From Glycomyces tritici (lineage in GTDB: Bacteria; Actinomycetota; Actinomycetes; Mycobacteriales; Micromonosporaceae), in the NCBI RefSeq assembly GCF_030403505.1, contig NZ_JAUEMJ010000002.1, positions 310,001-374,000 on the forward strand: a stretch of 64,000 bases of DNA, written 5' to 3'. The position numbers and the translations under genes were made by a program. Below the pieces are notes generated by a model, which worked only from the letters and a program-made list of their open reading frames with translations, was not told the DNA's origin and searched no databases. The first letter of the stretch is position 1. Every line of letters begins with the position of its first letter. Shown here piece by piece: positions 41,057 through 51,340 of this stretch.

Positions 41057-42544
41057 TTAGCTCAGCTTGTCCAGGATGATCTGGCGGACCGTGCCGGCGT
41101 CGGCCTGGCCCTTGGTGGCCTTCATGACCGCGCCGATGAGGACGCCGGCGGCGGCGTGGGTGCCGCCGCGGATCTTGTCGGCGACGGCCGGGTTGGCGGC
41201 GATGGCCTCCTCGACGGCGGCTTCGAGCGCGCCGGTGTCGGAGACGACCTCGAGGCCGCGCTTGGCGGCGACGTCGGCCGGGTCGCCTTCACCGGCGATG
41301 ACGCCGTCGATGACCTGGCGCGCCAGCTTGTCGTTCAGGCGGCCGTCGTCGACCATGCCCTGGAGCTGCGCGACCTGGGCGGGCGTGATCGCCAGCGCGG
41401 CGAGTTCCTCGCCGGACTCGTTGGCGCGGCGCGAGAGCTCGCCGAGCCACCACTTGACGGCGCCGGACGGCGTGGTGCCGGCGGCGACGGTGGCCTCGAT
41501 GAGCTCGATGGCGTCGGCGTTGACGACCGACTGCATCTCCTTGTCGCCCAGGGACCATTCGGCCTGGAGGCGCTCGCGGCGCTTGCGCGGGGGCTCGGGC
41601 AGCTCGGACCGGAGCCGCTCGACCCATTCGCGGGACGGCTCCATGACGGCGAGGTCGGGTTCGGGGAAGTACCGGTAGTCGGTGGCCTCCTCTTTGGAGC
41701 GTCCGGCGCGGGTCTCGCCGGTGGCCTCCTGGAAGTGGCGGGTCTCCTGGAAGATCCGCTCGCCGGCGTCCAGGAGCGCGGACTGGCGGCGCACTTCGTA
41801 GCGGACGGCGCGTTCGACCGAGCGCAGGGAGTTGACGTTCTTCGTCTCGGTGCGGGTGCCCCACGGCTGGCCCGGCAGGTTGAGCGAGAGGTTGACGTCG
41901 CAGCGCAGCGACCCCTGCTCCATGCGCACGTCGGAGACGCCGAGGGCGCGCACGATGTCGCGCAGTTCGGCGGTGTAGGCGCGGGCGACCTCGGGGGCGA
42001 GGGCGCCGGTGCCGGGCACGGGGCGGGTGACGATCTCCACGAGCGGGATGCCGGCCCGGTTGTAGTCCACGAGGGACTCGGTGGCGCCGTGGATGCGGCC
42101 GGTCGCGCCGCCGACGTGGAGGGTCTTGCCGGTGTCCTCCTCGAGGTGCACGCGCTCGATCTCGATGCGGTACTCCTTGCCCTCCACGACCACGTCGACG
42201 TAGCCGTTCTCGCAGAGCGGCTCCTCGTACTGGCTGGTCTGGAAGTTCTTCGGCATGTCCGGGTAGAAGTAGTTCTTCCGGGCGAAGCGGGTCCACTCGG
42301 CGATGTGGCAGTTGAGGGCCAGGCCGATCTTGATGGTGGCCTCGACCGCGGCCTTGTTCGCGACGGGCAGGGCGCCGGGCAGGGCCAGGCAGACCGGGCA
42401 GGTCTGCGTGTTGGGCTCGGCGCCGAAGGTCGTGGAGCAGCCGCAGAACATCTTGGTGTTCGTGTCGAGCTCGATGTGGGTCTCGAGGCCGAGGACGGGC
42501 TCGTAGGTCTCGACGGCCTTGTCGTAGTCGTTCAGCTTGGTCAT
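41057..42544 (-). CDS. gatB: Asp/Glu-tRNA amidotransferase subunit B
   Basis: It has 495 residues. [20 protein letters not shown] at the start, [15 protein letters not shown], and [20 protein letters not shown] are GatB hallmarks; the C-terminal YqeY-like tail ([16 protein letters not shown]) binds tRNA. It phosphorylates the misacylated Glu/Asp-tRNA end and transfers ammonia from GatA. The Cys residues in CGCSTTF and CPVC form a zinc site. Last gene of gatCAB. Confidence 0.97.
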   Translation of the reverse strand: MTKLNDYDKAVETYEPVLGLETHIELDTNTKMFCGCSTTFGAEPNTQTCPVCLALPGALPVANKAAVEATIKIGLALNCHIAEWTRFARKNYFYPDMPKNFQTSQYEEPLCENGYVDVVVEGKEYRIEIERVHLEEDTGKTLHVGGATGRIHGATESLVDYNRAGIPLVEIVTRPVPGTGALAPEVARAYTAELRDIVRALGVSDVRMEQGSLRCDVNLSLNLPGQPWGTRTETKNVNSLRSVERAVRYEVRRQSALLDAGERIFQETRHFQEATGETRAGRSKEEATDYRYFPEPDLAVMEPSREWVERLRSELPEPPRKRRERLQAEWSLGDKEMQSVVNADAIELIEATVAAGTTPSGAVKWWLGELSRRANESGEELAALAITPAQVAQLQGMVDDGRLNDKLARQVIDGVIAGEGDPADVAAKRGLEVVSDTGALEAAVEEAIAANPAVADKIRGGTHAAAGVLIGAVMKATKGQADAGTVRQIILDKLS

Positions 42545-42548
42545 CGGG

Positions 42549-44048
<1,500 letters not shown>

Positions 44049-44050
44049 GT

Positions 44051-44350
44051 CTAGGCCTCCTCGTCCAGGATGCGCGGAACGCGGAAGCGGTCCTCGAAGG
44101 TGTCGGGCCCGCCCGCGAGCGCCGCGTCGCGGGGCAGGGACGGCTGGGGCTGGTCTTCCCGGAAGACGTTCACCAGCGGCACCGCGTGCGAGGTCGGCTG
44201 GACGCCGTCCGTGTTCACTTCGGCGAGCGTCTTCATCGATTCGAGGATGACGTCGAGCTGGCCAGCGAAGGCGTCGAGCTCGTCATCGGTGACTTCGAGG
44301 CGGGCCAGTCGCGCCAGGTGCGCGACTTCCTCGCGTGAAATCGTACTCAC
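44051..44350 (-). CDS. gatC: Asp/Glu-tRNA amidotransferase subunit C
   Basis: It has 99 residues. [21 protein letters not shown] at the start is the GatC signature, then [21 protein letters not shown] and FREDQP. It holds GatA and GatB together. GTG 44350; first gene of the operon. Confidence 0.95.
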   Translation of the reverse strand: MSTISREEVAHLARLARLEVTDDELDAFAGQLDVILESMKTLAEVNTDGVQPTSHAVPLVNVFREDQPQPSLPRDAALAGGPDTFEDRFRVPRILDEEA

Positions 44351-44663
44351 GACAGGTGTTTCCTAACGGTTACTAGCTGCGGGAAGACCTGTCGAGTCTA
44401 GGCCGTGCGCGGTCGGCGCCCGAGGCGGGCACCGCCCAGTGTGGGGCGATCTGCTCAGCGGTTGCCGCGGGGTGTGACGGACGGATCGCGAAATTCGATC
44501 GACACCGGGGGTGTGAGCCTGAAACAGCCCCCTAGCCACTGGAGATGTGACGTGATACTCTTTCGTCACTGGTTCGGAACGGGTTTCCTGGTTTCCTTTC
44601 TGTTTCCTTGCTAAGAACGAGTCGGTGGGTGTTCCGACTTGTGGTGGTGTTCTCGAGCCAGTA
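44351..44663. other. Intergenic region upstream of gatC; possible small RNA
   Basis: About 310 bases with no convincing gene. The minus strand must carry the gatC promoter. On the plus strand there is a GATACT -10-like box (44554-44559), a pyrimidine-rich stretch (44580-44610), a hairpin AGTCGG/CCGACT (44620-44639) and then the terminator at 44664-44691 followed by GTTCATTTT. A short plus-strand transcript of about 130 bases is possible. Confidence 0.3.
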
Positions 44664-44691
44664 CAGGCCCCGGGCGGAAGCCCGGGGCCTG
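44664..44691. terminator. Terminator downstream of the first ABC pair
   Basis: Perfect 12-bp stem CAGGCCCCGGGC with its complement around a GGAA tetraloop. TTCATTTT follows on the plus strand, so it terminates better in that direction, but it also lies just past the ABC gene stop on the minus strand. Confidence 0.7.
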
Positions 44692-44703
44692 GTTCATTTT
44701 GTG

Positions 44704-46617
44704 CTACAAGGTATTCGTTGCAGCGGCGAACTCGCCCTCCGAAGCCGGCTCGGCCGTGTTCCCCTCGGATTTACGGCTCGATCCCTCACCGTGCTCTATA
44801 GATTTACGGCTCGATCCCTCGCCGTGCTCTATAGATTTACGGCTCGATCCCTCGCCGTGCCAGGCCCGCCAGAGCGCGGCGTAGTGGCCGTCGAGCGCGA
44901 TCAGCTCGTCATGGCTGCCCAACTCGGCGACCCGGCCGTCCTCCACCACCGCGATGCGGTCCGCGTCGTGCGCGGTGTGGAGCCGGTGCGCGATCGCGAT
45001 CACGGTGCGGCCCTCCAGGACGGCGCCGAGCGCGCGCTCGGTGTCGCGGGCGGCGCGCGGGTCGAGCATCGCCGTCGCCTCGTCGAGGATCACCACGTCG
45101 GGGTCGGCCAGGATGATCCGCGCCAGCGCGATCTGCTGGGCGCTCGCCGCGTCCAGCTCCCGGTTCTTGCCGCCCAGCGGCGTGTCGAGCCCTTCGGGCA
45201 GGTCGAAGGCCCAGTCCGCGCCGACTGCGGCCAGGGCGGCCTGCAGCTCCTCGTCGCTCGCCTCCGCTTTGGCGAGGATCAGGTTGTCGCGCAAGGAGGC
45301 CGTGAAGACGTGGTGCTCCTGGGTCACGAGGGTGACGCGCTTGCGGCGCTCGTCGAGCGGCAGCGCGGCGACGTCGACGCCGCCGATCGCGGCGCGGCCC
45401 TCGCGGGGCACGTCGGAGCCTGAGATCAGGCGCGCGAGCGTGGATTTGCCGGCGCCGGAAGGGCCCACGACGGCGAGTCGCTGGCCGGCGGGGACGGTCA
45501 GGGTGACGCCGTGGAGCACGTCCCGGGGGCTGGTCGGGTAGGCGTAGCGGACCTCGGTGAGGTCCACGGTGCCGTCGGTGGGGCGCTCGGTGGTGGCGTC
45601 CGCTTCGGCGTCCTCGGCTTCGGCGACGCCCTCGATGCGGGACATGGCCGCGAAGCCGCGCTGGACCTTCTCGACCCACATGAGGATGTGGTCGATCGGG
45701 AACATGATCTGGCGGGTCAGGACCGCGCAGGACGCGACCGTGCCGAGGGAGACCGATCCGTCGAAGTAGAACGCGCCGCCCACGAGGAGCACGGTCGCGG
45801 TCGGCAGGGCGTACGCGCCGTCGAGGAACGGGAAGTAGACGCTGCGCAGGAAGAGCGTGTAGCGGGCGGCCTTCCAGTGCTTGGCGACCGTGGCGTCGCC
45901 GGCGGCGTCGCGCTGCTCGCGGAGCCGGTAGGCCTCGGTGGTGCGGGCGCCGTCCGCGGAGGCGCCGATCGTGTCGCCGATGGCGGATTCGGCGGCGCGC
46001 TCGGCGAGGTAGCCGTCGCGGCCGCGCTTGAGGTACCAGCGGGTGCCGACGACCAGGGGCGGGACGACGACGAGCATGCACAGGCCGAGCAGCGGGCTCG
46101 CGATGAGCATGGCGCCGAAGAAGACCAGCACCTTCAGGATCGAGACGGTGACCTGCGGGAGGCCGTCGCGGAACAGGACGCCGGCCTCGGGGACGTCCGC
46201 CGAGGAGCGGGTCATGAGGTCGCCGGAGCCGGCCTGCTCGACCACCGGCATCGGCAGGCGCAGGGCGCGTTCGACGAACTGGACGCGCATGCGGGCCGAG
46301 AGGCGCTCGCCCAGGCGGTAGGACACGTACGTGCCGGCCCAGGTGAAGGCGACGACCACGACGATCGCGGCCACGATGCCGAGCGCGAGCCGGTCGATCT
46401 CGGCCGCGCCGGAGCCGGCGGTCAGCTGGTCAAGCATGTCCCCCAGCAGGATCGGCGCGACGGCCGCGGCGACGGCGGCCACCAGGTGGAGGCTGACCGC
46501 GACGATCGCGCGGCGGCGCTCGGAGCCGAGGAGCCGGAGGAACGCGCGGCGGACCGTCCGGGTGTCGGCGATCGGCAGCTGGTTCGTCTTCTTTTCGGGC
46601 GTGGCGGTGGCGGTCAT
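44704..46617 (-). CDS. ABC exporter half with intact Walker motifs, degenerate signature
   Basis: It has 637 residues: six-helix membrane domain (about 30-315), ATPase domain (about 355-590). Walker A VGPSGAGKST, Walker B VVILDEATAMLD and H-loop IAIAHR are intact, but the LSGGQ signature has become AASAQQ. The C-terminus carries three copies of an 11-residue repeat beginning HGEGSSRKSIE. It overlaps by four bases (ATGA) with the upstream partner, which has the reverse pattern; together they form a heterodimer with one competent site. The substrate is unknown. Confidence 0.93.
   Translation of the reverse strand: MTATATPEKKTNQLPIADTRTVRRAFLRLLGSERRRAIVAVSLHLVAAVAAAVAPILLGDMLDQLTAGSGAAEIDRLALGIVAAIVVVVAFTWAGTYVSYRLGERLSARMRVQFVERALRLPMPVVEQAGSGDLMTRSSADVPEAGVLFRDGLPQVTVSILKVLVFFGAMLIASPLLGLCMLVVVPPLVVGTRWYLKRGRDGYLAERAAESAIGDTIGASADGARTTEAYRLREQRDAAGDATVAKHWKAARYTLFLRSVYFPFLDGAYALPTATVLLVGGAFYFDGSVSLGTVASCAVLTRQIMFPIDHILMWVEKVQRGFAAMSRIEGVAEAEDAEADATTERPTDGTVDLTEVRYAYPTSPRDVLHGVTLTVPAGQRLAVVGPSGAGKSTLARLISGSDVPREGRAAIGGVDVAALPLDERRKRVTLVTQEHHVFTASLRDNLILAKAEASDEELQAALAAVGADWAFDLPEGLDTPLGGKNRELDAASAQQIALARIILADPDVVILDEATAMLDPRAARDTERALGAVLEGRTVIAIAHRLHTAHDADRIAVVEDGRVAELGSHDELIALDGHYAALWRAWHGEGSSRKSIEHGEGSSRKSIEHGEGSSRKSEGNTAEPASEGEFAAATNTL
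44768..44861. repeat. 33-bp tandem repeat, three copies, inside the ABC gene
   Basis: Unit begins GATTTACGGCTCGATCCCTC; copies at 44768, 44801 and 44834 (last one partial). It encodes HGEGSSRKSIE repeats on the minus strand at the protein C-terminus. The multiple-of-three length keeps the frame, so copy number can change without loss of function. Confidence 0.85.
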
Positions 46618-48368
46618 TCAGTTCCCCGGGTGACGAGTGCGCGGTAGTCGGAGTGCTCGGCGACCAGTTCGCGGTGCGTGCCGCGGGCGACGACCTTGCC
46701 GCCCTGGACGAACGCGACCGTGTCGGCGCGGCCGAGCCACAGCGGCGAGGTCGTCGCGATGGCGGTGGCGCGGCCGCCGCGGGTCTCGGCGAGGCGCTCG
46801 ACGATGCGGGCCTCGGTGTGGGAGTCGACCGCGGAGGTCGGCTCGTGCAGGAGCAGGGCTTCGGGGTCGGCGGCGATGGCGCGGGCGAGCCGCAGGCGCT
46901 GGCGCTGGCCGCCCGAGAGGGTGCGGGCCTGGTTCTCGACCTCGGTGTCGAGGCCTTCGGGGAGGGCTTCGACGACGTCGTGCGCCGAGGCGGCCTCGAT
47001 GGCGGCGTCCACGCGGTCGATGCCGTCGCGGGCGGCGACCGCGGCGGCGACGGTGCCCGCGAAGAGGTAGGCGTCGTGGTCGGCGACGAGCACGCGGCGG
47101 CGCAGTTCGTCCCGGTCCAGTTGCGCCACAGGCACGGTGCCGAAGCGGGCTTCGGACTCGGTGAACCCGCCGAGCCGGTCGAAGACGGCGGCGACCTGCT
47201 CGGAGTCGGAGGAGGCGATGGCGAGGAGTTCACCGCCGGCGACGGTGAGGCCGGACTCGGGGTCGTGGAGTTCGGCGCCTTCGCGGGGGCCGGGCAGGGT
47301 CGCGGCGGAGGTCTCGCGTTCGGGGGTGTTGAGCAGTTCGCAGACCTTGCCGGCGGCGACGCGGCCCTCGATGATCCGGTAGGTGCAGCCGATGAGCCAG
47401 TGCACGGGCAGCAGCAGCGCGCCGGTGTAGCCGAACGCGGCGACCATCTGGCCCGGTGTCAGGTCCCCGGAGGCGACCTGGCGTGCGGAGATCCAGATGA
47501 CGACGCCGAGGAGGATCGCGGGCGTGCCTTCGCCGAGGGAGTTGAGCCAGGCGGTGGGGCCGGCGACCTTGTAGCCGGCGGTGCGCAGGGCGTCCGAGTC
47601 GCGCCGGTAGGAGGCGTTGAAGCGGGCCTCGCCGCCGATGCCGCGCAGCACGCGCAGGCCCGAGACGATGTCGGAGGCGCGCTCGGTGATGTCGCCGACG
47701 CGTTCGCGGTACTGCTCCTGGCGGTCCTGGAGGCGGGTGAGCAGCGGGCCGGTGACGAGGCCGACGGCGAACACGCCGATGAAGATGGTGAGGCCCAGGG
47801 CGACCGAGGTGTTGAACAGGAGGACGCCGACCGCGATGAGGCCGACGAGGCAGCCCGCGGTGGGGGCGAGCGAGTCGACGGCCCACGAGATGCGGTTGAT
47901 GTCGGTGGCGCCGACGCTCACGACCTCGCCGGTGGTGACCTTCTTGCGCAGGTCGTCGCCGAGGCGGTTGACCTTCCTGGTGGCGAGCTGCAGGACCCGG
48001 TAGGAGGCGTCGGCGCGCCAGAACACGGTGAGCCGGTGCGACCAGACGATCATCCCGGCGGTGGCGAACCCGGCGAGGACCATGCCGAGGGACCAGAACG
48101 CGAGGGCGTTCCAGTCGCGTTCGCGCAGACCGTGGTCGACGGCGCCGGTGAGGAAGAACGGGAGCACGGGCAGGGAGCCGAGCGCGATCCCGGAGGTGAT
48201 GAGCGCCGCGAGCATGAGGCCCTTGCGGCGGGTGGCCAGCCATATGAGGAGCCGCCAGGGCGTGCCCGGCGGCTGCTCGGCCGTTGCGAGGGACGACGGG
48301 TCGCCCCTCGTCCCTTCGGGGAGCAACGGGTTGTCCAATGGCAGCTCGGGGGCGCGGAGGAACCTCAC
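46614..48368 (-). CDS. ABC exporter half with degenerate ATPase but intact signature
   Basis: About 584 residues; membrane domain then ATPase domain. The Walker A region reads AIASSDSEQ, with no G-x4-G-K-[ST]; Walker B is LLLHEPTSAVD (Asp to His); the H-loop histidine is replaced in TTSPLWL. The signature LSGGQRQRLRLARA is perfect. So it contributes only the signature to the partner's competent site. GTG 48368 is preferred because VRFLRAPELP aligns with the paralogue at 55707; the frame is open to 48521. First gene of the pair. Confidence 0.9.
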   Translation of the reverse strand: MRFLRAPELPLDNPLLPEGTRGDPSSLATAEQPPGTPWRLLIWLATRRKGLMLAALITSGIALGSLPVLPFFLTGAVDHGLRERDWNALAFWSLGMVLAGFATAGMIVWSHRLTVFWRADASYRVLQLATRKVNRLGDDLRKKVTTGEVVSVGATDINRISWAVDSLAPTAGCLVGLIAVGVLLFNTSVALGLTIFIGVFAVGLVTGPLLTRLQDRQEQYRERVGDITERASDIVSGLRVLRGIGGEARFNASYRRDSDALRTAGYKVAGPTAWLNSLGEGTPAILLGVVIWISARQVASGDLTPGQMVAAFGYTGALLLPVHWLIGCTYRIIEGRVAAGKVCELLNTPERETSAATLPGPREGAELHDPESGLTVAGGELLAIASSDSEQVAAVFDRLGGFTESEARFGTVPVAQLDRDELRRRVLVADHDAYLFAGTVAAAVAARDGIDRVDAAIEAASAHDVVEALPEGLDTEVENQARTLSGGQRQRLRLARAIAADPEALLLHEPTSAVDSHTEARIVERLAETRGGRATAIATTSPLWLGRADTVAFVQGGKVVARGTHRELVAEHSDYRALVTRGTE

Positions 48369-48746
48369 TAGCCGAGCGTAAAGGGAGGGTCCGACATCCG
48401 GCAATCGATTAACCCCCCGAAAGGGTGCCTGCCAGCGGTTTTCACCGTGCGTCGCGCTTCGTGCGAGACCGAGATCTCCCATTGCCGGGGACGAATCGGA
48501 CCCACCGGAAATTTGGCTCACATCAGCTCGTAGACTCTGCGCGTCGCACCGGTATCAGATATCGCCGAGGAGGACCGCCATCCTGCAGCAGCACGGCCCC
48601 GACGGACCGCTGTCGGCGGACCCTCGATCGCGACACCGCTCCCTTTCCCTTGCGCCGCAACACCTGCGGTGCGCCTGACCCTGCCCTGCCCGGCCGACGA
48701 CACCGCCCAGGACCTTTTCGCCGACCACCCGACAGGAGCCTCCGCC
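48369..48746. other. Intergenic region between divergent ABC operon and hydrolase-like gene
   Basis: About 380 bases with no convincing gene on either strand. TACGCTCGGCTAGTG at the ABC start resembles TACGTTGGCCCTGTG at the paralogous start (55707), which may be a shared, leaderless promoter layout. The right half carries the promoter and AGGAG site of the plus-strand gene. Confidence 0.35.
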
Positions 48747-49334
48747 ATGCCGGCGCTGCGTTTCGAAGACCTCCTCAAAGACCCCGACCGCGAGCGCGAC
48801 GGCGACCGCTGGGGCGCCGAAGGCCGCCCGGTCCTCCTCCTCAACGAAGCCGGGGCCGACCGCTCGGCCTGGTGGCCCGTCGCCGCCCGCCTCGCCGACG
48901 AGCACGCCGTCGCCGTCCTGGACCTCCCCCCGGGCCGCTCGCTCGCGGCCCGCGCCGAGACCCTCGCCGCCTATGTCGCCGCCATGGGCACCCGCGCCCC
49001 GGTGATCGCCGGCCACGGCCCCGCGGCCCTGGTCGCCTCCCTCTTCGCGGCCCGCTACCTCGCCCACGCCGTCGTCAGCATCGAACAGCGCCTTGACGAA
49101 CCGCACCACGACCCCGACACCGAACGCGCCCTCCACGAGATCACCGGCGGCCCCCGCCGGCTCCGATGCCGCTATCTGGCGATCTTCGCCGACGCCCCGC
49201 AGCCCGGCTATGAAGCCTGGCTCGGGCAGCGCATCCCCGGGGCCGCCTGCGCGGCCTACCGCACCGAAGGCGACCATCCCCACCTGAGCGACCCCGAGCG
49301 CTTCAGCGACGACATCAAGGCGATCGCCGCCTGA
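48747..49334 (+). CDS. Alpha/beta hydrolase-like protein lacking the nucleophile
   Basis: About 195 residues. The beta-strand and helix order of an alpha/beta hydrolase is kept (PVLLLNEAGADRSAWWPVAARLAD, VAVLDLPPGRS), but the nucleophile elbow reads IAGHGPAALVAS, with Gly where Ser/Cys/Asp should be. The C-terminal His (GDHPHLSDPERF) is kept. It is therefore probably a non-enzymatic or altered member. ATG 48747 with AGGAG 8 bases upstream. Confidence 0.7.
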   Translation: MPALRFEDLLKDPDRERDGDRWGAEGRPVLLLNEAGADRSAWWPVAARLADEHAVAVLDLPPGRSLAARAETLAAYVAAMGTRAPVIAGHGPAALVASLFAARYLAHAVVSIEQRLDEPHHDPDTERALHEITGGPRRLRCRYLAIFADAPQPGYEAWLGQRIPGAACAAYRTEGDHPHLSDPERFSDDIKAIAA

Positions 49335-49347
49335 CCCGAGGGCTGGG

Positions 49348-49968
49348 TCAAGGGGCGGTCAGGCGCCGCTGCACCGCTCGCAGGCGCCGTCGGTCCACTC
49401 CGGACTCGGTGAGGTAGGCGGTGACGCCCTGGTGCTCGCGGTCGAAGTGGTCGAGGAGGTCCCGCATGGTCTGCGGATCGGTGCCTTCGGTGAGTGCGTA
49501 GTCGGCGACGATGTCCTCGTGGGCCGCTCCCGCTGCGGCGAGGGCGAGCGCGGTGAGGATGCCGGTGCGGTCGCGGCCGCCGTGGCAGTGGATGAGGACC
49601 GGTCCCGGTGGGGCATCGGCGAGGGCGGTGAAGGCGGCGGCGACGCGTTCGGGCGCGTGCTCGACCTCGGGGCGGTAATCGTCGGGGGCAGTGGGGTCGA
49701 AGCCGGGGTAGACGCCGAGCAGCGGCAGGTTCAGGTAGATCTCGTCGTCCTCGAACGGGCTCGGGAACTCCCGGGCCTCCCAGCCGTGGCGCAGGTCGAG
49801 GATGCGGGCTACACCGAGTTCGCGGACGGCGGCGATGCCGTCCGCGGTGAGGAGGTCGTGATTGTCCGAGCGCAGCAGCGCCCGCATTCGGACGGTGGCG
49901 CCCCCGGCGAGCGGGGTGCCGCCGAGGTCGCGGGCGTTGACGCAGTCGGGCAGGTCCAGCAGCGGCAT
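49348..49968 (-). CDS. Tyrosine/serine protein phosphatase
   Basis: It has 206 residues. The Cys-x5-Arg catalytic loop is VLIHCHGGRDRTG, and N-ARDLGG at the start is typical of the Y_phosphatase3 (MptpB-like) group. ILDLRHGWE carries the general-acid region. It may dephosphorylate proteins or lipids. Convergent with the hydrolase-like gene. Confidence 0.9.
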   Translation of the reverse strand: MPLLDLPDCVNARDLGGTPLAGGATVRMRALLRSDNHDLLTADGIAAVRELGVARILDLRHGWEAREFPSPFEDDEIYLNLPLLGVYPGFDPTAPDDYRPEVEHAPERVAAAFTALADAPPGPVLIHCHGGRDRTGILTALALAAAGAAHEDIVADYALTEGTDPQTMRDLLDHFDREHQGVTAYLTESGVDRRRLRAVQRRLTAP

Positions 49969-50004
49969 GTCGCTCCAAAGAGGCCGGAGACGGTGCCGCC
50001 GATG

Positions 50005-50811
50005 CTACCGGTGGTGCGGTGCGGCGTCCATTTGCAGGGCCGCAGCGGTTTCGGGGTCGGCGGGGAAGAACGATTCGATGGCGAGCTCGGCCACGGTGAT
50101 GTCCATGGGGGTGCCGAAGACCGTGGTGGTGCTGAAGAAGGAGAGGACGCCGCTGCCGGTGTCGATCCGGAGCGGGACGACGAGGCTGTGCTGCGGGGCC
50201 GTGTCGACGCCGCCCGGGTACCCCCGCAGCTCTGCGCGCAGGCGCTCCAGATCGGGGTCCCCGGTGGCGCGGATCTGGTGGTCGAGGCGGGAGAGGATGT
50301 GGGCGCGCCACTGCGGGAGGTTGCGGATGCGGGGGGCGGCGCCTTGCGGGTGCAGGCTCAGGCGCAGGACGTTGACGGGCGGCTCGAGCAGGTCGGGCGC
50401 GCTGCCGGCGATGAGCCGGTCGATCGCGGGGTTCGCGTCGACCATGTTCCACTGCCGGTCGACCACGACGGCGGGGTAGGGCATGTGGCCGTCGAGGATC
50501 TGGATGAGGGCCTGGCCGATGCTTCCCATGGAGGGCTGGTCCAGTGAGGACTCGGTGTAGGCCGGGGCGTGGCCCGCGGCCATGAGGATGTCGTTGCGGT
50601 CGCGCAGGGGGACGTCCAGTTCCTCGCAGATCTTCAGGACCATCGCCGAGGTCGGCCGGGAGCGGCCGGTCTCGATGAAGCTCAGGTGGCGCGAGGAGAT
50701 GCGGCACTGGATCGCCAGTTCCTGCTGCGTCAGGTGGCGCTGCGTGCGCCAGTGCCGGATGAGGTCGCCCGGGGTTCGGCGGGCTGCGTTGTCGGAGAGC
50801 GGTACTGCCAT
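50005..50811 (-). CDS. XRE regulator with MmyB-like ligand-binding domain
   Basis: It has 268 residues. N-terminal helix-turn-helix RHLTQQELAIQCRISSRHLSFIETG; the C-terminal domain (about 100-260) has YPAVVVDRQWNMVDANPA and FFPADPETA, as in MmyB-like transcription factors. It is divergent from a SnoaL-like gene, with a perfect 17-bp palindrome between them. These regulators often repress a neighbouring oxidoreductase or SnoaL gene. Confidence 0.9.
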   Translation of the reverse strand: MAVPLSDNAARRTPGDLIRHWRTQRHLTQQELAIQCRISSRHLSFIETGRSRPTSAMVLKICEELDVPLRDRNDILMAAGHAPAYTESSLDQPSMGSIGQALIQILDGHMPYPAVVVDRQWNMVDANPAIDRLIAGSAPDLLEPPVNVLRLSLHPQGAAPRIRNLPQWRAHILSRLDHQIRATGDPDLERLRAELRGYPGGVDTAPQHSLVVPLRIDTGSGVLSFFSTTTVFGTPMDITVAELAIESFFPADPETAAALQMDAAPHHR

Positions 50812-50844
50812 GCGGCCAGCCTAAACCCACAGGTAGCGCGGCTC

Positions 50845-50861
50845 ATTACCTCCGAGGTAAT
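50845..50861. promoter_or_regulatory. Perfect operator palindrome ATTACCTC-C-GAGGTAAT
   Basis: It lies 34 bases upstream of the XRE start and 76 bases upstream of the SnoaL-like start. The 8-bp arms are perfect. A very likely binding site for the divergent MmyB-like regulator. Confidence 0.7.
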
Positions 50862-50936
50862 CGACGGGAGGCGCGAACGGGGCGAAGCTTATGTCGTTCC
50901 CGGGAGACGCCGGGGCACCGAGAGACAGGGAATGAC

Positions 50937-51302
50937 ATGACCGACTTCAACGCCATCGCCGCCCAGTACATCAACGCCTTCAACGCGACCGACGAGACCG
51001 AGCGCAAGCGCCTCATCGCCGACGTGTTCACCACGGACGTCAGCTACATCGACCCCATGGCGGACGTCGAGGGCCACGACGGCGTCGACGCCTTCATCAC
51101 CGGTGCGCACCAGCAGTTCCCCGGCTGGGTCTTCACCCTCATCGGCCCGGTCGACGGCCACGGGCAGCAGGCCCGCTTCACCTGGGGCCTCGGCCCCGAG
51201 GGCGTGGAGCCGCCGGTCGTGGGCTTCGACGTGGTCGTGGTCGACGGCGAGGGCCGCATCGGCCAGGTGCTCGGCTTCCTCGACAAGGTGCCCGGCGCGT
51301 AG
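50937..51302 (+). CDS. SnoaL-like (NTF2-fold) protein
   Basis: It has 121 residues. The cone-shaped alpha+beta NTF2 fold is suggested by IAAQYINAFNATDETERKRL, FTTDVSYIDPMADVEGHDGVDAF and ARFTWGLGPEG. Such proteins are isomerases, cyclases or binding proteins. Probably controlled by the divergent XRE regulator. Confidence 0.85.
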   Translation: MTDFNAIAAQYINAFNATDETERKRLIADVFTTDVSYIDPMADVEGHDGVDAFITGAHQQFPGWVFTLIGPVDGHGQQARFTWGLGPEGVEPPVVGFDVVVVDGEGRIGQVLGFLDKVPGA

Positions 51303-51340
51303 CCGGTTCCGGGGGCGGGCGTCGGCCCGCCCCCGCACAG

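Noticed and set aside
46614..48368. Degenerate ATPase as a sequencing error
   Set aside because: The same motif losses occur independently in the paralogue at 54019-55707, with the frame intact.
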